Part shown: piece after piece, positions 57,211-64,000 of the stretch
How positions within the stretch are numbered: position 1 is the first letter of the stretch
Layout of the letters: every line of letters begins with the position of its first letter
Assembly (NCBI GenBank): GCA_030280995.1
Contig: JASXTE010000001.1
Span: forward strand, 4,985,501 to 5,049,500
Length of the DNA: 64,000 nucleotides
Direction: 5' to 3'
Source of the DNA: Hemileia vastatrix
Taxonomy: Eukaryota > Basidiomycota > Pucciniomycetes > Pucciniales > Zaghouaniaceae
Program-made: the position numbers and the translations under genes
Notes under the pieces: generated by a model
Databases searched by the model: none
What the model was told of the DNA's origin: nothing
Seen by the model: only the letters and a program-made list of their open reading frames with translations

Positions 57211-60200
57211 GTCAGTGACAAGTTCAAATTTCTGGTCATCTAGGTAATAATGAAGCTTTTCTAGAGCCCATACTACAGCTAGACACTCTAATTGAGTAGC
57301 ACCATATTTCAATTCACTATTTCTCAAGGTTCTTGAAATATAACAAATTAATACTTCTGAAACTTTATCATTTATCACTTGTTTTTGATGGAAGGCAGCA
57401 CCAAGACCAATGAAACTGGCATCAGTGTACAAAAAAAATGGTTGATTAAATTCAGGTAAAGCAAGAATTGGTGCTGACATCAAACAGTGTTTCATAGTGT
57501 CAAAGGCTCTTTGTCTTTCACTATTCCAGACAAAAGCAACATCCTTTCTAGTTAATTGGGTAAGGGGTAAAGCTATGACTTGGTAATTTTTAATATACTG
57601 TCTATAGTATCCACACATTCCCAAAAAACTTTGGAGCTCTCTCACTGTTGTAGGAGCCTTCACCTGTTGTATGGCTGCCACTTTGTTCTGGTCAACACAT
57701 ATCTGTAAGCCTGAAACAACATTAACAAGAACTTTTAAAGAATGGAAACCAAATTTACATTTCTTCAAAGAAAGTGTCATATTTATTTCATCCATTTTTT
57801 GGAATACTTTACACAGGTGTTTAAGATGGTCCTCAAATGTTTTTGAGAATATAATAATATCATCAATATAAACCATCAGCCATCCTTCAATTATCTCTTG
57901 ATGGAATGTGTTATCCATTACTTTTTGGAAAACTGAAGGGGCATTTTTAGCGCCAAATGGCATCCTAATATACTTATAAATACCCATATGAGTGGCAATC
58001 ATCAGAAAGTTCTGAGAATTTTTCTTACCAGGTACCTGGTGATATCCTTTGTTACCATCCAAACAGCTGATATATTTAGCACCCTGTAAAGTAGCATGTA
58101 TAGAGCTAATTCTAGGTAAAGGGTAGATATCATCAACAGTATAAGTGTTTAGTGCTCTATAATCACCACATAACCTGGCTTTATCTTTCTCATAAGAAAT
58201 TAGGACAGGTGAGATAACACAATATTTAGGTGTTTCAACTACCTTTTCAATAATATTCATTTTCAAAAGGGTAGAGATATTGTCTTCAATATCTTTTCTC
58301 TTTGTGGGAGAAGCAGGATAAGGCTTCTTCTTTAAACTAGGTGGTATATCAGTTAATGGGCAAGACAATGAAAGTTTCATTTCCTCTTTAACTAATCCCA
58401 GTTCATGTGACCCATGAGCAAAGGCCATAGGAAAAGACTTTATCAAGTTAATGATGGAATCTTTATCCTCACCAGAAAGTTGTTCTCCAAAAGAAGAATT
58501 GTCAATTTCAGACATAAGGGCATGCATTTCTTTTGTAGATCTTCCTTTATATTGAACCACAGAATTACATGTGTTCAATTCTGGTTTTAATAATTTTTTA
58601 GGGGAGGAAATCTTAAATTTTCTCTTCCCATTCATCCCCATTGTGAAACATTGGTTTGAAGGACCCAATTTTATGCCATACTTGGTTAAAATATCATTCC
58701 CTACAATAAACCAATTGCTCAAGTTATCATTTTTCATGACAACAAAATCACAAATAGCTCTTACAAAACCATGGTTATATTTAAAAAACACTGTGGCTTT
58801 GTATTTACCAATGGGGGAAAAAACAGAGCCATACCCTCTCCAATTTTCAGAAATTATAGGCATCAGTTTAGCTTTATAGTCTTGATCTACTGAAGCAAGT
58901 GCTCTTTCAGATACTACACTTCCTCCAGCTCCAGAATCCTGAACAACTTTAATGCTGGCTCCATTGATCAAGACTGGTTCCTTGAGAGGGGAAATAATAA
59001 TTGAGCTATCCTCAATGTTCTTTATGATCTCAGCATCTTCAACTTTAGATAAATCATTATTATCAATATCAATAGTATTTAAATAATGGATATCCTCTTC
59101 CAGAATCAAGATTTCTTGTTGAGATTCATATGAAATATTGCTGGCACAATCACTTGATGTATCATCCAGTGCCACTGTGTCATCAGCATGCTCCTCTGTT
59201 TGTTCTACAAGATTTATCTTCTTGTCACAAACGTGGCCTTTCTGCCAAGGCTTGTTGCACTTGAAGCAAGTGTTTGTTGCATACTTCTTTGGTGCAACAG
59301 GGGCAGAAGGTTTACCAACATTTTCCAGAGGTTTCTGTTGGTAAGTGGAGGGTTTCTCCAAAAGGGTCCTAGGAATGAATCTTCTGGCATAATACTTATT
59401 ATTTAGAAGTATCTCATTGCAAGTATTAATGAAAGAAGAGGGTTCTTTGGAGAACTCAGTCCTAGCCACTATCAAGTCTCTCAGAGACATTGGTAATTTA
59501 TAGAGGATCCTGTCCTTCCATAAATCAAACTCCATATTTGGGTCCATTGCCCTTAAGATTTTTACAAGTTTCATTAAAAACTCAATAGGTTTATCAGTAG
59601 AAGAGCTATATCTAGCTTCCTCATACTGCCTTTGTTGAGCCATTCTGAACTTATAGCCACCAAATTGTGCTTTAATTAATTTCTTCCAATCCTCCCATGA
59701 GTAGTCATTCCCATCCAGGAGAACAGATTCATACCACATCAGGGAAATATTAGTGAACAAAGAAATTAACTTGGACACAATTTCCTCATCTGGGAGTTTG
59801 TAAGAATTTTTTAAGTTATCAATTCTGCAAATAAATTGTTGCCAATCAGAGGAGGAATCACCATCAAATGTAGGATATTGGTCAAGTTTTGGCCAATTCT
59901 TTTGATTTGAAGGAGTCTCCTTAGTACTAGCTTGTTTCTGAGTAAGAAGCAGCTGTAATTTCTCTAATTGTGCTGAAATCTCATTGTTTAATCCTTCTGT
60001 TGCAGATCCTGGTGCATCATCAGTCTTTGATGGAAACTCAGTGTTATCAACAGGTATTTCTGGAGCTATTTTTACTTTAGATGAACTAGCCACAGGTACT
60101 ATTTGAGCATCCTGCACTATATGTTCTTTCACAGAAATTTCAGAATATTTTTGGTCATTTAACAATGAGTTTAATTTTTCTTTAATGGTTTTTAGTCTTG

Positions 60201-60414
60201 TTTTCATTCTTGGAAGACTAGATAAACTCTCATTGATAGTTGCAAAAGATACCTGATTTTTATTTTGAAAAGATGACAAATGGTCATTCAATCTTTTCAA
60301 ATTTATCTTATCTATCTCCACCTCCTGGAAACAGGTAGATACAGTATCTTTTAGTTTAGACAAATCATTTTTTATATTTTGCCATAAAGCAACTTTCTTT
60401 TCATGGGTTGCTTT
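57211..60414 (-). CDS. pol: Gag C-terminus, protease, reverse transcriptase and RNase H of element 2
   Basis: Open in one frame from after the TAA at 60417-60415 (first ATG 60363, 1051 codons) to TGA 57210-57208. Approximate positions from that ATG: helical gag 1-330; zinc knuckle C-x2-C-x3-W-x3-H-x-C near 364; protease D-S-G-A near 474; RT with L-C-G-D-Y-R-A-L-N near 730 and Y-I-D-D near 830; RNase H Y-T-D-A-S near 970. In A-R-L-C-G-D-Y-R-A-L-N the canonical V-D-Y is G-D-Y. The wide zinc knuckle with Trp is a known variant in gypsy Gag. The TGA stands where a Cys or similar codon would continue D-x-S-A-V-K, so readthrough would give full Pol. Confidence 0.9.
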
Positions 60415-60417
60415 TTA

Positions 60418-61452
60418 ATGAGACAATTCATCAGAGACTCTCTGTGATTCACTTCTTAATGCTTGATAACCCTGATCAGTTAACAAACTATTATATCTCT
60501 GATTCAATTGCATATTGTTCATTATATGATTTTGCTTGGCAATAATATCTCTCAAGTACTCATCATTAATTCTTGCTACATCTGGAGTGTTTCTCAATAA
60601 GGAAACTGAGTAACTTTCCAGACTCTCATAGAACTCAGGGTCAAGAGTTTCATCAATTACAGCCATATCAGGATTAATCATTGAGGTAGCAATTAAAAGT
60701 AATGGATTGGATACATGAGATATCTGTCTACTGCTCCCAGCCTCTACTGGTCTCAAGGTGTCTTCTTCCCTCTCAGATTTACCTGAAAGAACAGAATCAG
60801 CCACAAGAAAAGGCACTTGAGAATCAATAGAGGGACGTACCAGGGTTTTCTGGGTATCACCATATTGGGCTTTCTTCTTCTTTTGCCTCCTTGATAAGGG
60901 TGGGGAGGAGTGGGGTTGACCTGGGTGGGCCTTGATGGACCTGCCTGAGGTAACTGATGCTGATTTTGAGACAGGTAGTCCCACTGAGTGTTTAACCAGT
61001 CCCACTGCCACTTGGACACTTCCACCTTCTCTTGGGACTGGGGAGCCAATTGTTGTTGATCCCTGGGAGGAAGAGGTTTCTTCTTCTCTTGGAGAAATGT
61101 ATCTGTTCTTCTCACCTTTTCTTCCAAAGCATCTACCCTTACCTTTAGTCTCAAACTTTCTGTCCTTAACTCCTTTATGTGAGTAGACAGATTCTTTACC
61201 TGCTGAGAAAATGGCATTTTTTTTTTCCTGAAGCCTTTTGGAAGCTCTTCTGGTGGGTTTATCATAGGCTTCTGATCCTGAGTTGTGTCCACTAGGATTT
61301 CTACTTCTTCCATCTCTACATCCTGTTTGGGGCAAGGATTTATTAGTTTGAGAAATTCTTCTTGTTAAAGGAGAACTTACAGAAGTAGGCTCATCATAAT
61401 CAATTAAGTCTAGTTCTTCTTCACGTGCAGCAGAACCACTTTGGTCAGTCAT
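60418..61452 (-). CDS. gag: Gag N-terminal region of element 2, with probable intron and two open frames
   Basis: ATG 61452 opens 345 codons, in frame with the downstream polyprotein (TAA 60417-60415 aside). Codon 24 is followed by a GTAAGT donor (61380). An acceptor CCAAACAG ends at 61323, with CTAAT upstream as branch site, giving a 58-bp intron in phase 0. Splicing opens a second frame (61322-60753) that reads as a better protein: an acidic segment, then a coiled coil (L-R-L-K-V-R-V-D-A-L-E-E-K-V), a W-Q-W-D-W motif and G-G-K-R-R-R-K. The unspliced frame is Ser/Lys-rich and less protein-like over the same interval, but is needed again after about 60800. A second intron or an indel near 60800-60890 would reconcile them. 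A 10-A run at 61226-61217 lies within both frames. Confidence 0.65.
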
Positions 61453-61529
61453 TTTAAGATTCTACTGAAAAGAAGAAAAGAGACAATAAGATTAATTAGT
61501 CTTTATTTTTGATTTTTTAAAAAAAATAA

Positions 61530-62085
61530 AATAAATAAAAAAAATCTTTTTCAGGATAAAAATCAAATTAAATAAAATTAATTTATTAATAAAAAAAATT
61601 TAAAACCAGGATTATAATATAATCAACTGTAGAAATAAATTAGAATTTTTATTAACAATTTTAATTAATTATTTTCAGGATTTAAATCAACTAATTTATT
61701 ACCAGGACTTATTGTCAACTGAAGTAATCAAATATGAAACTTTATTATTTTAACAAAATTTTTTTAAACTGATAACTTAACTACCAGGACTTAAAGTCAA
61801 CTGAAGTAATTAAATATAAATTTTTTATTTTAAAATTTTATTAAGCTTGATCACTTAATTACCAGGACTTAATGTCACCTGAAATAATTAAATATGAGTT
61901 TTATTAATTAAAATATTTATTGAATTACCAGGACTCAAAGTCAACTGAAGTAATTAAATGTTAATTAAATATTAATTAAAAAATATTATTGTCAGGACAA
62001 TTTTTCAACTGGAACAATTAATCAGGACAAATGTCAACTGAAAAGATTATAATGATTAATATTAGAATATAATTATTTTATTACC
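61530..62085 (-). repeat. Leader tandem repeats of element 2
   Basis: ACCAGGACTTAAAGTCAACTGAAGTAATT-type units at about 61712, 61791, 61860 and 61927, with shorter CAGGA...TCAACTG copies at about 61540, 61607, 61676, 61992 and 62022; spacing 60-80 bp. They lie between the 5' LTR and gag, where packaging or dimerisation signals would be. Confidence 0.75.
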
Positions 62086-62498
62086 TCTGGGACTAAGAAC
62101 ACTTATTGCTCTATTATGGTCAACCAGGAAAAATAAAAAAAATATAATAATAAAAATAAAATCCAATTACCAGGCACCTCCCCCTGTAAAATGAGCAAAT
62201 TAATTCCACTTACAGAGTGCTGAGTAAAAGGAAATACGTAGCAAATGAAGAGTGAAGAGTAACCCACAAATAGTAATATCAATAATTACCACAATATATA
62301 CGACGTTTAGTCAGTATATGAACTTAATTTTTGGAGCGTGGTTCAATTCCCGTTTGCAGCAAAAATTTTTGTCACGTGACGTATGACATTCCTCGTTTTC
62401 TCGATCTCTCGTCCTTTACAGGTACTCGCACACCAATGGTCCCCTGGATTACGCCTCAAATATCATTGCGCCGTCGATAATTTGGAAAGGCCCCCAAT

Positions 62499-63293
62499 TG
62501 TCAAGGTACGCTTTTGGTCTAGAAGATTTGGTACGGAGTTTTCAAGGATTTTAAAGGTTTTAAATGGACTCTCAAGGATTTGTACGTATTTCTTAATCTA
62601 AGTGATTTATTACTCAAATGAAAGAGGTATATTTTTAATATTGTTATAATTTATTGATTAGAATTACGCTATTGTAAATACTAATGTGATAAAATATAAA
62701 ATATAAGTTTTGTGTTGTAATACGTAGTAAAAAGTGAGTGATAAAAGAATGGTTTGAAAAGCACAAATTCAGAGGCCTTTTATAGGCAAAATATGAGAGA
62801 ATAAAATGTAAGGAATTTACACTGTCTACTGTGAGTGTGAGAGAAAAGAATGACAAGAAAAAGGAGTACATAAATGACATAAGAAAGTAATAAATTAGTA
62901 TGTCAACAAGGGCATCAAATTTATTAGCAACAAAGTTTGAATTCCTTGGACTGTCACAATTATTACACAATAAATAATCAATTACATTACTTTCACGTGA
63001 TTAAAGATCTCTCACTGAGGTAATATAATTGTTTTATAGTTTTTATATTATAAATTTATTATTAATTTTACTCCCTTTGACATATACTTTTGAGCACGGT
63101 GTTAGGGAGTAAAATTGTAAGGGACATTTTATTTATATTATTTATTTATACTACTTATTGTACATAACTTTAGTTAATTGTAAGTACTACTTAAGTAAAT
63201 AAATAAATAAATATTATTAAGAAGAAAGGAGTGGCTTCAACTCAGTAAAATAATTAATTATTTTACCGGGTAAGTCTAGTAGCCTGGCTGACA
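62499..63293 (-). repeat. 5' LTR of Ty3/gypsy element 2
   Basis: 795 bp, TG...CA on the minus strand. TATA box CCTATAAAAGG at 62786-62776, identical to that of the 3' LTR. Confidence 0.92.
62776..62786 (-). promoter_or_regulatory. LTR TATA box of element 2
   Basis: CCTATAAAAGG on the minus strand, conserved in both LTRs; likely core promoter for the genomic RNA. Confidence 0.6.
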
Positions 63294-64000
63294 AATAGAG
63301 TGAGAAAGATTGATGTTGGAATTGTGGGGAAATTTAATATGGAGTAAGTGAAATGCATAAAGAATGTGCAATGTATGTGTTTCAATGAAATGGAGCCAAA
63401 AAAAAGTGAAATAGGGGAAAGGTGGGATAATGACCATGCCAAGGAGGGATGAAGAGTAGGGTGATGGAGCTAAAAAAGAAAGTAAAGAGGGAGAGAAAAA
63501 TAAGGTTAATTTTACCATTGAAATCAAAAATAACCACTTACAAGAAAAATTTAGATAAAAAAAATAAAATAAACAGAAAAAAACAAAAAAAAATTATAAT
63601 TAGTAATCAAAAAATCAAAAAAAAGAATAAAATGACTTACCTGGAGAGATGAGATGACAAAATAAATGAAACCAAATTGTTTGGGGGATGTTGGAGGAGA
63701 ATAGGAAAAGGATATGAGGGATGAATGAAAAATAGAAACAGTGAAAAATTATGCAATTTTAGAAAATATGCGATGTCATGTTGAACTGGTGAAAGAAAAC
63801 CAATGAGCCATCTAAAAAAGAGATATTCACCATAAATTCCAAAAAAAATGAATTTGCAACAAACAAAAATACCAAGCCAAATGAATAAAGTATACAAAGT
63901 GGAAATTTGGAGAGTATGAAAACAAAAAATTAAAAGGGTTGTGTGCCAAAATGGTGGAAGGTGATTGGCATAATGAAAGAGCGTATGCCAGTTGAATGAA
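63294..64000 (-). other. Continuation of element B
   Basis: Begins with the TSD AATAG and then matches the inverse of 42385 to about 41655 in element A. No gene is recognised. The window ends before the expected transposase. Confidence 0.8.

Larger units (their letters stand above)
54604..63293 (-). mobile_element. Ty3/gypsy chromovirus-like element 2, nearly intact
   Basis: 8690 bp with LTRs of 794/795 bp and TSD AATAG (54599-54603 and 63294-63298). Hand comparison finds about 20 LTR differences, roughly 2.5%. On the minus strand: 5' LTR, leader with tandem repeats, gag with an intron, one long pol frame ending in a chromodomain-like tail, polypurine tract, 3' LTR. In the pol frame only a TAA at 60417-60415 and a TGA at 57210-57208 block translation. 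It lies within element B. Confidence 0.92.
49452..64000 (-). mobile_element. Harbinger-like element B (inverted copy of A), runs off the window
   Basis: Starts AGGGGGTATCAATGTTC, preceded by ATT. Reading inward it repeats A in reverse: Myb-like gene (+), G-run repeats, Tet-like gene (-), the ~180-bp duplicated units and the spacer. It is interrupted by Ty3/gypsy element 2 (54604-63293) and resumes at 63294, matching A 42385 down to about 41655 at the window edge. The transposase, if present, lies beyond 64000 on the minus strand. Confidence 0.85.

Noticed and set aside
62300..62400. Complete tRNA gene
   Set aside because: Only a T-arm/acceptor-like string is present; no D-arm, anticodon arm or pairing 5' acceptor strand was found.

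Overview
The window looks like a repeat-dominated stretch of a very AT-rich basidiomycete nuclear genome. A rust fungus (Pucciniales) is the best guess. Reasons: spliceosomal introns of about 55-110 bp with GTAAGT-type donors; one host gene for the polarisome scaffold Spa2; chromodomain-type Ty3/gypsy elements; a Tet-like 2OG-Fe(II) oxygenase gene carried on a DNA transposon; and nonsense mutations of the form TCGA->TTGA, a mutation context reported from Pucciniomycotina. The species is inference. All coordinates, alignments and counts were read by eye.

Layout. (1) 1-9.6 kb is decayed repeat DNA: a Ty3/gypsy integrase remnant (about 200-1420), a minus-strand Zn2Cys6-cluster remnant (about 5650-6330) and a truncated PIF/Harbinger-like copy, 'C' (8049-8936). 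(2) 9.76-20.8 kb is a second PIF/Harbinger element with TIRs of about 95 bp, a transposase gene (14401-15716, +) and a convergent Myb-like partner gene (17157-18135, -). Its left TIR is split by a 4.3-kb Tc1/mariner-like element (9850-14121) with TA target duplications. (3) 21.1-22.0 kb holds three MITEs with Tc1-type termini. (4) 22767-26069 is the only clear host gene, spa2: 7 exons, 2751 coding nt. (5) 26937-47331 is a nest of elements. A small TIR element (26937-46687) contains a Harbinger-like element 'A' (27057-46150), which in turn contains a Tc1-like element (27125-31683) and a chromovirus (33012-41471, TSD GTCTT). (6) 49452 to the window end is an inverted copy 'B' of the same Harbinger-like element, itself split by another Ty3/gypsy element (54604-63293, TSD AATAG).

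How the genes work together. Harbinger-like elements A and B carry a Tet-like oxygenase gene and a Myb/SANT plus coiled-coil gene, converging on G-rich tandem repeats; A also shows the DDE transposase. This suggests a transposon that encodes its own DNA-modification enzyme. The chromovirus in A has, besides gag-pol, a spliced antisense gene whose N-terminus has Zn2Cys6 cysteine spacing. The younger Ty3/gypsy element is nearly intact (two in-frame stops in the pol frame) and has a probable intron at the start of gag that opens an alternative frame. Most genes here are pseudogenes; spa2 is not.
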